64,000 nt of DNA. Source: Eremophila alpestris peregrina. Taxonomy: Eukaryota > Chordata > Aves > Passeriformes > Alaudidae. The stretch is from contig WMCF01000033.1 of NCBI GenBank assembly GCA_009792885.1, positions 2,607,344-2,671,343 on the forward strand, in the 5' to 3' direction. The translations under genes and the position numbers were made by a program. Below, one piece after another: positions 12,520-25,200 of the stretch. The notes beneath the pieces are model-generated. The model worked only from the letters and a program-made list of their open reading frames with translations, was not told the origin of the DNA and searched no databases. The stretch's first letter is position 1. Every line of letters begins with the position of its first letter.

Positions 12520-14710
12520 AAGCAAGTGTCAGAAGCGGTTACTAATTTTCAGGCCCAGAACTAAAAAGCATATTATGGCCTGTGGATACTTCTTCCAGTT
12601 ATTGATTCCAAATATTCCATGTTTCATTTTGCTGAAATGAATGATACATTTACATCTCTACATTCTGACCAAGACCTTTCCAGTCTTAGTGTGCATCAGA
12701 TGTCAAATACAGTGTCTACAATTGGCATTGAAAAAGCATGTTTTATATATTGAGGTTCATGAATCCATAATTTCTGCCCTACATATAAGGAAGCTGTCCA
12801 AAATGAAACCTAAATTAATGCCAAAAAGTAAAAGGGAATGCTAGAATATGCTTAGATATCTTGAGTCAGGAGTGTCTTAATATATCTTAGAAGTGATTTA
12901 TACCAAGTCCCTTCTTGAAGAAATACAACTGGAAGAAAGTTCATAATTTATTAATAGTTTACTGTTGACTGAGTAGCTTCTCTTGGCAGTACATGTCATG
13001 GATGCAAAACAAATTACTCAGTGACTAATATATTCTAGCTCCCTTTTAAAAACTATCAAGTGGTTATTACATGATTGTCTCCTGGAGGAACATTATGGGG
13101 TGAAGTTTTCATCCTTTTACTTCCCTTAGGTTCTTGTTCCTACCTAGAGTTTGTATAAGTCAGTGAAGCTGCTTACTTTTGTATAAAGCAGTAGAGGTTG
13201 GGACTTGACATTTTCACTTTTAAATAAGTCTCAAGGTAAAGATGCTGCTTTAATTGCTATTTAGAAGCTCTCAGTTTATGTGTTCAGTATATGTATGTGT
13301 GTATGTACATCTACTGCTCACCATTATAACAGATAAATTAAAAGCTAACTGGCACTTTGCTGTTTAGAATTAAATTTTGGATTTGTAGGACAAAGTGGAA
13401 AGCAGAGAGAACTGCAGTTGTGTGGGTTCTTTACCTGAAAATGAACCACTGTTTCACCTGAAAAGAAATCAGCTCATTTGTTCTGCCCCATGCCCTCTTT
13501 ACACTAGAAGTGTCTGTACAGCCCTACAGTGAACCAAATCCAGCAAATCCACAGCATGACCACAGGTAACACCCCCCCTCCCCCATAATAATTTAATTTT
13601 AACCTTCATTCTCCATCCCAGGTCCTTGCACACTGATGAATGCAGGCTGATACTCAGCAGTAGAGGTTAGCAGGAACGAGAAAAAGCCCTGTCAGAACTT
13701 ACTAGCAGAAGATAAATTTCTGGGTTGCCGTGCTTTTGCTGCTGTTTCTCAGAATGTAGCATGCTTTAAAAGAAAAAAAAAAACTTAAAAATATAGGTGT
13801 GGGGTTTTTTTTGTTTGTTTGTTTTGTAAAAGGTTTTTCACTATCTCTAAGGGTATTTACAATTGAGAGCAATGAAGTTTCAGTCTTGGTAGAGAACTGT
13901 AATAGAAACAGTAGTAAAAGCTAAATATCTTACTTTACTAACACCAGTTTAATTTCATCAAATATAGGCATACATGAAGCTCTGGTGTGGTGTTTCACTG
14001 CAGATGTCATGTTGCTGTCATGGTACATTTGTCCAATGTAGATGAGGTTTGAGACAAAGCATAGCCACTGATTCATATGCTATGATATCACTAAGAATTT
14101 TAAAGTCAAATTTTATGTGAAAATAGAGACATAACCATTAGAATTTGAATTCTTCTGGCAATGTTTTGAACTTGTTCCTACTCTATAAGCCAAGCATCCT
14201 GCTGTTTGAAGGAAGTTTCCTAAGATTCTTAAGATAAAAAAGGGATGTTTTGCTGGGTAAATGTACATGAGGTATTTTAAGCTAACTAGCCTTGCAGCAG
14301 AAAAACATTCTGGACCATAAGTACCATCTTATTTTATGTAACCCTACAATATTAATGAGATAACATTAGATACATATATTTAAAAATAATTACTGTATAA
14401 TTTCATGTTAGTGTTCATTGCTTTCAACATCTGCATTTAGGAACAAGCACTTATACCTCTTCTGCTTGGGCCAGCACTCAGGAGAACACAAGAAAATTGT
14501 AAATGTTGGGTTGCATGTGTTGTGATTTCCCATGCAGATATGATAATGCAAAATATGGAGCCAGCTCTCTGGCTATAGGCATTAAAAAACATGTAGGGAA
14601 TTTCCTCTCCCTCTGATGACAGTTCTCTCCCTTCCTTGTTCATAACCTGTGGGCATAAACTGATTACAATAATAGAGTTGTACCTTCAGTATTTTATTTT
14701 TCCCCCACAG
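12520..14710. other. Non-coding stretch, nothing recognised
   Basis: This is AT-rich sequence with no supportable gene or repeat boundary. It contains a C-rich run near 13569-13585 and a purine/T-rich stretch around 13769-13830 (A-run, then GT-rich T-runs), which are simple-sequence features only. Confidence 0.55.
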
Positions 14711-14876
14711 GAATCTAAATATATTTTCTTCATCAAAGAGATCATGAATGAGAATGACTACTTTATAAAACAAGACAGTATAAAAGGAAAGGAAACAGTG
14801 TTTGAATGCCAAAGCTTTCTGCAGGCAAACCCAATTAGCAATAAAAGAGCTTTGACTTTATGGGAAGACTATCATG
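14711..14876 (+). other. Candidate cryptic exon (very weak)
   Basis: A pyrimidine tract ending TTTTTCCCCCACAG (to 14710) is followed by 166 bp open in one frame. The segment ends at ATG|GTAACT, a tolerable splice donor. The surrounding plus-strand frame stays open to 15133, one of the longest in the window. The conceptual peptide is rich in K, I, F and N, as expected from AT-rich DNA, and resembles no family I know. By chance alone one or two frames of this size are expected in 64 kb. It is listed only because the splice context is better than for other open frames. Confidence 0.12.
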
Positions 14877-15884
14877 GTAACTCTATTAGAATGAAAACCA
14901 GACTATTTTCAGACTTTATCCCTTTAAAAACCTTATGGCCATTTGCATGTTTTTTACTATTGAATTTCCAATCTATTCATCAAGAGACAGACACTTTACA
15001 CATTAAATTATGCTTTTGTGTGTGTATATTCAATAGGTCTTTTCACTCCTGTAAATCCACTATTAGTCCTATTACAACATTTGCTTATGCCTGTTCTGTG
15101 TCAGGAAGCTTCTTTCTATTCAAGACTGCATGAAGTAACAACATTTCCTAATTTCATACAGTGCTGGTATATCAGAGCAACCCACTGAGCAGTTGTTGAG
15201 CTGTGAATTGGCTGTATGAATTCCCTGCTCCTTTGCCCATTGTACGTGCTTGGGCACTCTGTGGGAGAAGCCCCAACTTTCCCATCACAGCAGTGCTGGG
15301 AGGTGCTTCCCTCCCCCTTCTGCTCAGCAAATGGGCACATACCTGAAATGTCTTTGGTGGTGATGAACGCTCGCTGACTTAATTTTCAACCTGACATATC
15401 CAGTGTATGGTGTAATTCAGGCTTTGTCTATCTTGTGTCCTGAGATGCAGGAGGGTAAGACTTTTTAAAGCTTTGGGGGGTTCTCTGTCTCCTCTCTGTC
15501 ATCCCAGCAAGTGAGTGCCTCATGAATCATTTATGTATTTTTTTTTCCAGTTAAGATATACCATGGCCACAAGAGCTTGGAAATGCATACATTTAAATAT
15601 ATTTAAAGGACTTTAAAATTAAATTGACATATACAAAGTCCCTTGAGACGTCTGAGTGAGGTTCTCTCTCTGAGAGAGACTACAATTTAATAAAAGCACC
15701 AGGACTCCACAATAGATTTTATGTCTGAAATACAAAGTTCCAAACTTACAGTACATCCCAGAATGACCATAAATCATCATTATTTCTAAGCAGATAATGA
15801 GAAATTATTTGTAAACATGACTTAATTGGACACACACTGCTGATTCATCCTTTTATTTTACAGCTTTGGTGAGAAGCAGGAAGT

Positions 15885-15898
15885 AAAAAAAAAAAAAA
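15885..15898. repeat. Poly-A run (A14)
   Basis: Fourteen consecutive A residues. The sequence upstream has no recognisable LINE, SINE or processed-gene body and there is no flanking duplication I can see, so I read it as simple sequence rather than a retroposon tail. Confidence 0.7.
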
Positions 15899-16787
15899 TA
15901 GAAACAGAATGAGCTTTGAAGATTTAATTCCGTCAGCCAGGATTTTTCAAACGGAGAGAAAAAGAATGAGCAGCCTTTGCAAACTCAAAACATGTCATTT
16001 TCCTTCAATTCATCACTTTGATATTCACTTTATGTAAAGGAGGTGAGTGCTCCTTGTCCCACTATCAGTAGAAGCAGTTTTAGTGATATCAAATGAAGTT
16101 CATACAACAAAACATTTTGCTGGCTTTGGAGCTCAGGCAGCAGCTGGATATTTGAACAATTATAAGGGGCAGCAGAAAGTTTACAGATTGCTCTAAAAGC
16201 ACAGCCTTAAACCCTGTGCAGTGTGGAGGCTGACATGAGGCAGGTTGTTTGAATCACAAAAACCTCTGAACCCTTCTGCAGCATAATGTGGCTTTTGGGA
16301 GGTGTTCTGGGAAGAAGGGGGGGAACACTCTCCTGAATGTAAATTTTGTGATGTCAAAGTAATTTCCAGTGGGTCTAGAAGGGCTGCATGTTTTAGTAAG
16401 ATCTTGGAACTATTATAATAGAAATGCATTTTTAGAGACAGCAGTAGGTAATAGAGTCTGTAGGGTAAACAAGAATCAGTGGTAGCACAAAATTTTGAGA
16501 TTTCATGCTGCCACTCACTCTAGGGAAACAGAATTTACCTAAGTTCCAAGAACTCCAGAAATAGGCATAATCTTTTGTAGAGAAAGGATAAACTCCAAAT
16601 TCTGTGCTGATTTATTTATTCTGCTAGCCAGCACTTTCAGCTTATGGCTAAACTATTAACATTTCGAGAACAGAAGAGACCTTTCTTGTCAGCTGTTTCC
16701 ATGGCTCCTGCCTCATTGTGGCTTTGATAGTAAATGAAGATGGCTTTTGAAAGTGTCATAACTGCCACACTGGCTTAAACATGATAA

Positions 16788-16802
16788 AATAATAATAATA
16801 AT
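16788..16802. repeat. (AAT)5 microsatellite
   Basis: Five perfect AAT units in AT-rich DNA. No function is implied. Confidence 0.75.
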
Positions 16803-17762
16803 GAATTTATTTTCAGGCAATTGGATAATTTATGGAGCACTGTGTGATGGTCAGGTATAATAATAACATTTAGCATTTTAATATGTTTTTTGTGCTTTGG
16901 AGCTATCAGTCAGTCAAGACAACATCTTCATGAGGTACATGGGTAGGCTGTTCTGAGGTAGATGGCAGTGTTCTTTTACAATGGACAAAATAAGACTAAA
17001 GGCAAATGACTGCCCAATGCAATGAGAAAGTTGCAGAATTGGCATTAAAGCTAGGGGAAATAGACAAAAATTTACTTCATTGATGATATTTTTTTCTGCT
17101 TATATGGCAAATAGACCAGGAGGGATGCAAAGTTCCCTATTAATGGAGAGAGGAAGAGATGTATAAATTATTTTTATAACAGACTATCTTCAGTGGAATT
17201 GTAAGTGCTTTTTAAAAATGTTTTTAAAAGCTGCCCTCTGAACTGTTAACTTTGCCAGCTCAATGTAAACTAAAACAGACATATAATGAATTTTATCTAG
17301 AACATGAATCAAAGCAAGCATCTTAGTAAAAAATTCATGCAGGACCTTTAAGTACCTGAATCTATATAGCGAATTTTTGTTTGCTGCCTTATATGATGTA
17401 TCTTTGAGATGATGTTTAATATGTATTTTTATTGACAAGATGAAAACATACTTCTGAAATAATTCATGGGCATTGTGACTTCTTCATCCTCTGCCTTTTA
17501 ATGAAAAGGAGATGGAGCTGATAACAAAGTGGAGTGCTTGATGGACAATCAGTGACACAGGTAGTAACATTTTGATTAATCAGCTAATCTTCACTTGTAA
17601 GGTGCTGTGTATCTCTACATTTTTATCTTGTTGGAACAAGGATATCTGAGTAATAGAGCATTCTATAAATTAATGGAAAGACCAAAGTTATGTGAGTAAA
17701 GGTATCCATTTGTTTTAAGGTATCTTAATATAAGAATTTTACTAAATGAATATTTTTTTCAG

Positions 17763-18026
17763 ACTACCCCCTCATACTTATGTATTGTGTCTAAAATGTT
17801 TCTAGGATCTGAGTTAACTCATTACCAGCTGTTTCAGGAATCTCCCTTGGACATGAGACACCTTGACCTTTTGGGTCAGATTCTTACATTGAAAATTAAA
17901 TATGCCAGCTGGAAGGCGAAGGTAGTGTTTTTCAAAGGGGCTTCTGGTAGAAAAGCAACTTGTCTGTGGCCCAGGCAATGGCTTCAAGCACCTGTTGAAT
18001 TCAAAGCACTTTACTGGGCCAGCCAG
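17763..18026 (+). other. Candidate cryptic exon (very weak)
   Basis: A T-rich tract ending TTTTTTTCAG (to 17762) precedes exactly 88 in-frame open codons, followed by CAG|GTATAG, a plausible donor. Both junctions would be phase 0. The conceptual peptide has no recognisable domain. Such splice-bounded open segments arise by chance many times in a window this size, so without transcript or conservation evidence it should not be treated as a gene. Confidence 0.12.
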
Positions 18027-18410
18027 GTATAGATGCCTCTCCTAACTGTGCGGGTTTTCCTGCTTTGCCTTGCTGTACACTGTTATGATCTGTAGTGAAA
18101 TCATACCCTTATTTCCTTCCCTCACTGAAAATATTTCAGTTAGATAACTTTGAAAATCTGAGTTTACCTGCTTTACTGCATAGAGTGTGCATGCACATGA
18201 CATGGCACCTGTACTTTACAAAAATACAAACAGCAACAGTTATAAAACTGTTGGGAGCAGCCACTAGGGCATCTTGCACCATCATCCCATCAGTTCTTCT
18301 GAGGGCAGGGGCTGGGGAGATAAACATCTAGGTCCTGCATGTACAGTTTGGATGGGGCAGTCCCTGAGATTTAAAGAAGTGTTGTCACTACTCTTGTTAC
18401 TGTTACATAT
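18027..18410. other. Non-coding stretch, nothing recognised
   Basis: Unique-looking sequence between the weak exon candidate and the CR1 insertion. No feature is seen. Confidence 0.5.
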
Positions 18411-19051
18411 GTAACACCATGGAGCTTGATGGGATCCACCCAAGAGTTCTCAGCTCACTGAGCTCTTTTCTGCCATCTACCAGCAGCCCTGGCTAACCAG
18501 CAATGTTCCAGTTGACAGGAGGCAAAAAATTGTGATGCCCATATACAAGGGCTGGAATGATGTTTTAGGGAACTACAGACTTGTCAATCTAGTCTTGGTG
18601 CTAGGGATGCTCATGGGCAAATCATCTTAAGTGTCACCACATGGCAGGACAACTGGAGTATCAGGCCCAGACAGCGTGGGTTTGTGAAAGGCAGGTCCTG
18701 CTTGACTGACCTTACAGGGTCTCCTATGACAAGGTGACCTGCTTGGTGGATGAGGGAAAGGCTGTGGATGTGTCTAACAGGACTTTTGCAAAGCCTTTGA
18801 TGCCTCCTCCCACAGCATCTCATGGAGAAACTGGCTGCTCATGGCAGATTGGATATTAGTAAAAATTTCTTCACCAAATGGGTTATTCAGCATTGGAACA
18901 GGCTGCCCAGGGAAGTGGTTTTGAATCACCATCCCTGGGGCTGTTTAAAAGACATGTAGATGTGACACTTAGGGACATGCTTTAGCACTGGGTTGGACTT
19001 GAAGATCTTAAAGGTCTTTTCCAACCGAAATGATTTATGATTCTATGATTC
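18411..19051 (+). mobile_element. CR1 non-LTR retrotransposon fragment, internally deleted (ORF2 reverse transcriptase joined to 3' tail)
   Basis: From 18411 to about 18845 the plus strand reads as a decayed CR1 ORF2. It has the GGGAACTACAGAC block (the NYRP-type motif of the CR1 reverse transcriptase), then GFVKGRSCLTDL encoded around 18680-18715, then the block ending LMEKLAAHG-like at about 18845. It then jumps directly into the CR1 3' UTR (GATTGGATATTAGTAAAAAT at 18849 onward), through GGCTGCCCAGGGAAGTGG and CCATCCCTGG, to the 3' end TTGGACTTGAAGATCTTAAAG...TTCTATGATT at about 19051. Intact CR1 has roughly a further kilobase of ORF2 between these parts, so this copy has an internal deletion as well as 5' truncation. 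Stops and indels make it non-functional. Confidence 0.93.
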
Positions 19052-21938
19052 CATTCCATGGGTTGCAACAAAACAGTGGTAAGTTGCACATTTAGACCTT
19101 GGTCTCTGTCCTTTCACAGAAAGAAAGAAGAAATAAGATTCATTCTCCTTCAGTTCAGTACTTGGTTCAGGTGCTTATGCACAGCTCAAATACACTGGGG
19201 TTTCCCACCTGACCTCCAGCTGCCAGTGCAGTGGGACACAAGTCTCTCTTAAATCCTCTGTCTTATCTATAGCTGTAAATAAATACTCTGTCCTCAGAAT
19301 TGGCCATGCAAGTGCCAGCTTCAGCTGAGTTGATGACTAGAAGGGTCTATTTATAGTCACTGCAAAGAGCAGAGTTGTGGGATGAGGTTTTTCTGACCTA
19401 TTTTGAAAGTCTTAGGATGAGAAGAATGGCACCCTGGAGTCTAACGAGCATTAACATCAACTGAGGTGGCCAGGAGGGCTGGCTTTGGTGTGTTTGCACT
19501 AGGGACATGTGATCTTAATCATAAGAATCTCATTGCGTGTGACTGAGCACGGAGCAGCCTGGCGCAATTTGGGGCAGCTGATCCATCACTTTGTTTTTGG
19601 TTTCTTGGGATGCTACTCTGCCTTAAGCTGGGTTAAACTGCAGAAGCCCTTCTGTGTGCAAGCCAGTGTGCCAGGTGGAGGCTTGCCACAAGGTTCCCAG
19701 GTGCAGCAAATTCAGCAGTTCTGCAAGAAATTTTAATTCCTTTTTTGGTTGTAGAATCAGAGGCAATTTAAGCATAGAATTCGGATTGCAGGTAGTTCTC
19801 CTGCATAAACTTGGCAAGAACTTATAGTCAGTTCAGCTGTTGTTTTCAGGCAGAAATTATCCATCTGTACCACTGATTAATATGGCTGCTGACTTACCCA
19901 ATATTAACAGGCGTTTCTGAAGAGATACTATTACATTAGAAGTGATTAAAGATAGATTCCAAGCAGCAATGATTCTTGGAACCATACTTGTTATTGAAAT
20001 GTTGACAACATTGATATCAGGATTTTAATATCCTGCTTGATAATTAAACTTTGCCTGGCACAGAATTTCTCTGTGTCTGCTGTATGGGATCCAGATATTG
20101 CTTCTGAGTTAATGAAGAGAATTATATTCATGCACTGGTCAGTGAAAGATTGACATTAGTGCTTTTGTCTTGGTAATATTTCACAAAGATGAGCCTAAAG
20201 TAACAAAAAGCATCTGCCAGCTGAGGAGAAAAATTCGGGTTCTCTAGTCTTTGCATCTTCCAACTTGTCTTCAGTTTCAAGGTAGAATGCTTCAGGGTAC
20301 TCTGTGCTACCAGATTTTGATTTAACGATGGTGGGGGGGAGCAGGGGGTAGTTAGTCTAAGGAAAAGAAAGATGCTGCATAAAAGAAAACAACATCTAAG
20401 TATGATGAACTCCTTGCAGATGTCAGTGTAGTACAGCACACTTTACATGAATTATTGGTATTGTCAACTCTTCCTCTGGAGTGTAGAAAAGAATGGGCTC
20501 TGCTTCAGTCACTGCTTAATTATTCATTTCCTTTAAAATAAATGAAATAAAAGACAGCTTATTGAAGAGGAGACATTGTTTGTATGTTTGGACATTGCCA
20601 TAAAATGGTGACTTCTATTTTACTGGTTTTTCTAATATTTGTTGTTTTTTCAGACTTTTAAATTAAAAGACCTTTAATATGTCTTTTTAGGGAAAGAAGG
20701 AGAAGTTGTAATAACACACTGTATGTATTTGCAGAGCTTTCCAAATCCTCTTCTGGATAAGTTTGTTGACAAATATTCATCCAGTGAAACAAAAGAGGAA
20801 GTGCTCTAAAAAACCAAATTTTATGTTTCAGCCAAGCTGAAAAGAAACACCTTGCAATATCGTAAATGAAAGAAAACTGTGAAGAGAATTCAGAGACCAG
20901 GTAATCCATATGCAACAGAAAAAGTAGTGACTATCCTGTTTTTTGAAAACACATCATTTGTTGTTCACACTTTGTTAGATGTCAGCAATGGAATTCATAT
21001 AAGATAACACAAAATATCTGCAAGATGGACAGCTGTACCTGAAACATTCCCACTGGAGCTCCTTTACAATCAGTAAATATACAAATAATTAATAGCTTTT
21101 TTTTTAGGATAAGAAGATTTTTAAAAAGGGTCTCATTGAGAGTTTCTAGGAAGCTGATGCCCTCAACATCCAATTGCAAGGACACAGGTATAGCACAAGC
21201 CTTGTCATATCTGCCAGGGGTATATCATGTATTTTAGAGCATACCACATGGCACTAAAGTGTTCTGGGGGGGTATGGGTTTTTGTAACTGGATCCTAATA
21301 GTTTTCCCTTATCTTTGCAGCTCATTGTTGTCTTTGTCCTCAAGCAGTTTCCCTTTGCAGGGTAGTATTTAAACAGCTAAGCAAAAATGTTAAACTTATA
21401 TTTACGAAGTTACAGGGTTTAAACAGAACTACAAAATTAAGCAAAACTACAACATTCTTTGTATAACTCCTTTCAGTATTTTCCCTGCCCAGTGCAACTC
21501 TTCTTTTGGCAGCAGCAAAGGCCAAACTCAGCTATATAAAGCTTTTAACACAGACTAACTTGGGTTCTATTCAGAATCTGTTTGAAGTACAATGAATAAG
21601 ATATTGAATAACTGTCTCTAAATGACAGAACTTTATTGGAGAAGGAAGAAGAAGAAGAAAAAACCAACTATAATTATGGCAATCTGAATGGCTGATGACA
21701 GGTAAGATGACCAGAACCTTTGCTTTTTCCTCACTGTGCTGGCGAGCTGTGCTGTTTGGTGCTCAGCACCAATTGCATTCACCTTTAGTTGTGCCACCTA
21801 ATGTTGCTCCTCACCAGCTTCTCCATCCCTGCTCACTGTTCTGTTCTTTCTCCATGTTCTGTGCCTGAATGCTCTATTCTTTTTCAAATATGAGTCCAAA
21901 TATGAGACAAGATACGTAATTCCCATTGATTTCCAATT
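19052..21938. other. Non-coding stretch, nothing recognised
   Basis: No gene or repeat boundary is supportable. A G-rich run lies near 20330-20350 and a (GAA)5 repeat at 21645-21659. Open frames here are short and unlike known proteins. Confidence 0.55.
21645..21659. repeat. (GAA)5 microsatellite
   Basis: Five GAA units inside a purine-rich patch that runs on to about 21663. No function is implied. Confidence 0.75.
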
Positions 21939-22259
21939 GGTTTCGGTCACACTGATAGCAAAAAAGGTCACACGACACGCAGTCAAGAAGGGAAGCAAAA
22001 AAGAAGAGAGAAGTTTATTAAGTTGCAGTGATATTTATGCAAAAGGAATAAAAGGTTCTGATAGGTGGAGGAAAGTACCACCTCTACACACACACTGGCT
22101 AATACACATGCTTGTCAAAGAAATCCATCCCACTAAGAAGAATGTAAACATCCAAGCTAGTTAGAAAACAACATCTGTGGTTTACATGAAAACCCATGGG
22201 AAAACTGACTCCAAGCTACAACTTATCAGAAGGCTTAAAAATTCAGGGTGACAGGTTTC
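21939..22259 (-). mobile_element. Solo LTR, class II (ERVK-type) endogenous retrovirus, with 6-bp target-site duplication
   Basis: The LTR body is 21945-22253 (309 bp). It is flanked by a perfect 6-bp direct repeat, GGTTTC (21939-21944 and 22254-22259), the duplication length expected of ERVK-type elements. The plus-strand ends are GGTCAC and GTGACA. They are inverted repeats except for the first base, so the ancestral end was probably TGTCAC with the terminal T mutated to G. Read on the minus strand, it starts TGTCACCCTG, contains a polyadenylation hexamer AATAAA (plus-strand TTTATT at 22014-22019), then a pyrimidine-rich 3' part, the normal order for a retroviral U3-R-U5. No internal viral sequence is attached. 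Family placement is inferred from duplication length and general structure. Confidence 0.8.
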
Positions 22260-25200
22260 AGTGCAAGTTGAACACACAGATAGAAATTAGATTCTCAAGT
22301 ACTTTTTATGAACGTGGATAACTATTCTGAAAAGACCAGGCTGAGGAGAACAGAAAAGGGAAAGGAATAATAAAGGTTTTTTTGCAATGTGAACTTATTT
22401 TCTTAGATGTTTTCCAGATAATTTTGAAATGTGTTTTGAGGCATTTCAGTCTCTCCATAAGAAAATGTAGTTTTAAGAGGCTAGTGCCAATTCTGTTATT
22501 CCAGCTATAGATGGGAGAGGCAGTATAGGAAAAGCTGTGCCTCTCATAATTTAAATCTTAGTGTCAGGTTCCTAGGGTTAAGGAGTGGCTGGGTTTAATC
22601 TTGAAATGGGAGGATCTAATGTTCTGTATGTAAATGTTATAGGTAATTCATAAAGATATATATTCTTAATTGGTTGCCAGATTGGGGCTTTATAGAACAG
22701 TTTTGCCATTACTGTTCAGAGTGACATTGAAAAATTATGAATAATTTTGATTTCAGAAGGACAAATTATTCTTTCTCTTTTGATAACAGCATATTTAACA
22801 GGTGTATTATGGATTATTAATTCTTCCACAAAATGTGCCTTATAGCTTTAGCTAGTATTTTTTCTGTCAAGCTGAAAATGAATGGCTAGAAGTTGAAAGG
22901 GGTGAAGGAGAATGTTCATAATTATGCAAATACAACTTTGCAATGTAAGGAGATGTTACTCTTTAGTGGGATCTGACAGGAGTTTATGTAGCAGAGGTTT
23001 GTAGATAAATGATGATGATATACAGCCTTCAGTATTTAAATCTGCACCTCATCCATCTTAACAGGACTTTTTGGATAGAGGACTCTTTTCAGACCTTTGT
23101 TTAAAGTTCAGAAGGTTGAACATCTGATTGAGCCAAGGTGTCCCACAGAGCTACAGATGGGCCAGTTTTCTGTGGCTGACAGCAAAACAAAACCAGTATG
23201 GCCATTTCCATATCCAGCTGCCTGTGATACCTCAGGTCTACTATCTTTGTGCAGTCATAGAGCAGGAGTTTGCTTCATCATGAGTCTAATAAGAGGTCTG
23301 GAACTCTTGCTTCTTGGCCTGTAATAAAGACAATTAAATTTCATTGTCACAATATCCTCTCGCTTTGTGGTTAGTGTGTAACTATATGTGCATTCTGTAA
23401 ATGCAATGTTATCAAGGGATACATTGATAATTTTATGTATCATGGTCTTGCTTGAAAAGACCATGTGTCATGATGTAGGAAGCCTGGAAGGTTTTGTTTT
23501 TTCAATGTCATCACAAAATTAAAAATTATTGTGATCAATAAGGAGAAATTTTAAGTTGTTGATTTATTTGAATGTATATTATGTCAAAAAGTTCAATGGC
23601 CACTAAAAAGGAACAACTCAGTCTTTTGAGGAAGACTAACAGGAATGCTGTATCTAGAGAAGAGTTAGTGAGCTCAGTTTAAAGCTGCCAATATATAAGA
23701 TCCTCCCAGTGGACTTTGTTAAATATTTTCACAGGATTCAAACTCAGGATTAACACTTCCACTTCTTTTGCAAAAAGAAAGCAGAGAATCAGATTCCTTG
23801 TGCTGCTCTGGCAGCTTTGCACTGTATCAGTAGCACAAAGCAATAACAAAGCTTTTGTAACAGGCCTGTTAAACCTGCTTTACAGCTGCTTTGCATCACT
23901 AGGCTGGTACAAAGCAGCCGGCATCCCCTGGTGGATCTGGCTGTGCATGCTTAGCAGCCTGCTGCTAGTGCTGGTAGCAGCAAGAGGGTTGTGACTGACC
24001 CCAGCATGAACTGCATGAGTGATGTTTGGTAATGGCAGGGTTGGACTGCTGGCGTGGAAGCCAGAGAGGTATCAAAAGACAGAGAAAACCTTTTCTGGTG
24101 CTGGAGCTAAACTGACTTACAGTGAGACTTCAAGTAATTTTTTCTCCTAATGTTTCTTATGTCAAGTGTTTCTCTGCTTCACAGAGCCCTTTTCTAGAAA
24201 TCCCTTTGAAACAACATTCTTTTGAGATGGAGCATTTTCCAACAAAAGGAGAAAGCCTCCATCTCTAGTGCCTCTGCCTCCTTTTCTCTGGCTTCACTGG
24301 TTTGAAGTGACTGACACAGCACCACTGTGGGCATCAGTCCTTATCAAAGTGCTGTTTAGTTCTTCTGTGGCATTTTCCTGACCTGAACTCACAGGCATGC
24401 CAAACTGTGTGTGACTTGTGTGCAGACCTGTAGATTTAACTTGTGACAAGGACAGGCCACCTTGACTGCCTCCCCTGGAGATTTTTTTTTTCTGATAATA
24501 TTTGCTTCCTAATATATACCTATGGGGCCTGTGTTTTTTAATATTTTTGCAGTGCATGCATCCTCCTTACAGGCAGGGTTGGAGAAAAACCTTTAAGTTC
24601 ATTATGCTGAACTTTTAAAATGCATTTTAAAAACTGTGTTGTTAAATTTAACATTTTTAAATACTGAATAATGGTCTTCTCCTGGGTGGAGAGTGCTGGC
24701 AGTTGGAGGCTGTGCGCCAGGCTGGAGGCTGGTAACACCTTTGAAAATCTTTTGCAAGGACATCCTGTCCCAGAAAGTGCATTTGTTTGTTTACAAATGG
24801 ATGAATTACAATGAATTTAGCATCCAAAAACACTGTCGTTCTTCAGCTATTTGCATGCTCAGTAGTGAGGCAGCTAGAAAGTTACTTTGAAAAGAAAGTA
24901 AGTGACTAAGCTCTAAGAAATAATCTTTTGGCTGAGCAGTCACTGCTTCAACTAAACTGAACTAAAATGGAGAGAGAAGGCACTGGAAATCTACCTGCGA
25001 CCTTGTTTCTTGCCCTCTGAAGCTCCCATTTATCAAAGTGCATAGCATCTTGCTGGCCTCCTTGCTAAGCTGGGACAACCAGGAAATGACAGTGTTTAAA
25101 ATTGCCTTTTCTCACCTCCAGCTTCTCAAGAAACAACCCTTCTTTTCAAGCAGAGCTCTCCACAGCAAATACTGAATGAGCGCATTCGTCACAGGGAGCC

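Larger units (their letters stand above)
14877..17762. other. Non-coding stretch, nothing recognised
   Basis: There is no gene or transposon I can identify. It contains a small perfect inverted repeat of CT/AG type (TCTCTCT and AGAGAGA around 15666-15680), an A14 run at 15885-15898 and an (AAT)5 microsatellite at 16788-16802. Confidence 0.55.

Noticed and set aside
12072..12521. 149-codon minus-strand frame
   Set aside because: It lies almost wholly inside the ERVL-type solo LTR and runs past its end. LTRs of this family do not encode a protein here.
22143..22153. TGTAAACATCC, identical to the 5' part of miR-30
   Set aside because: It lies inside the ERVK-type LTR, the downstream bases do not match miR-30, and no precursor hairpin is evident.
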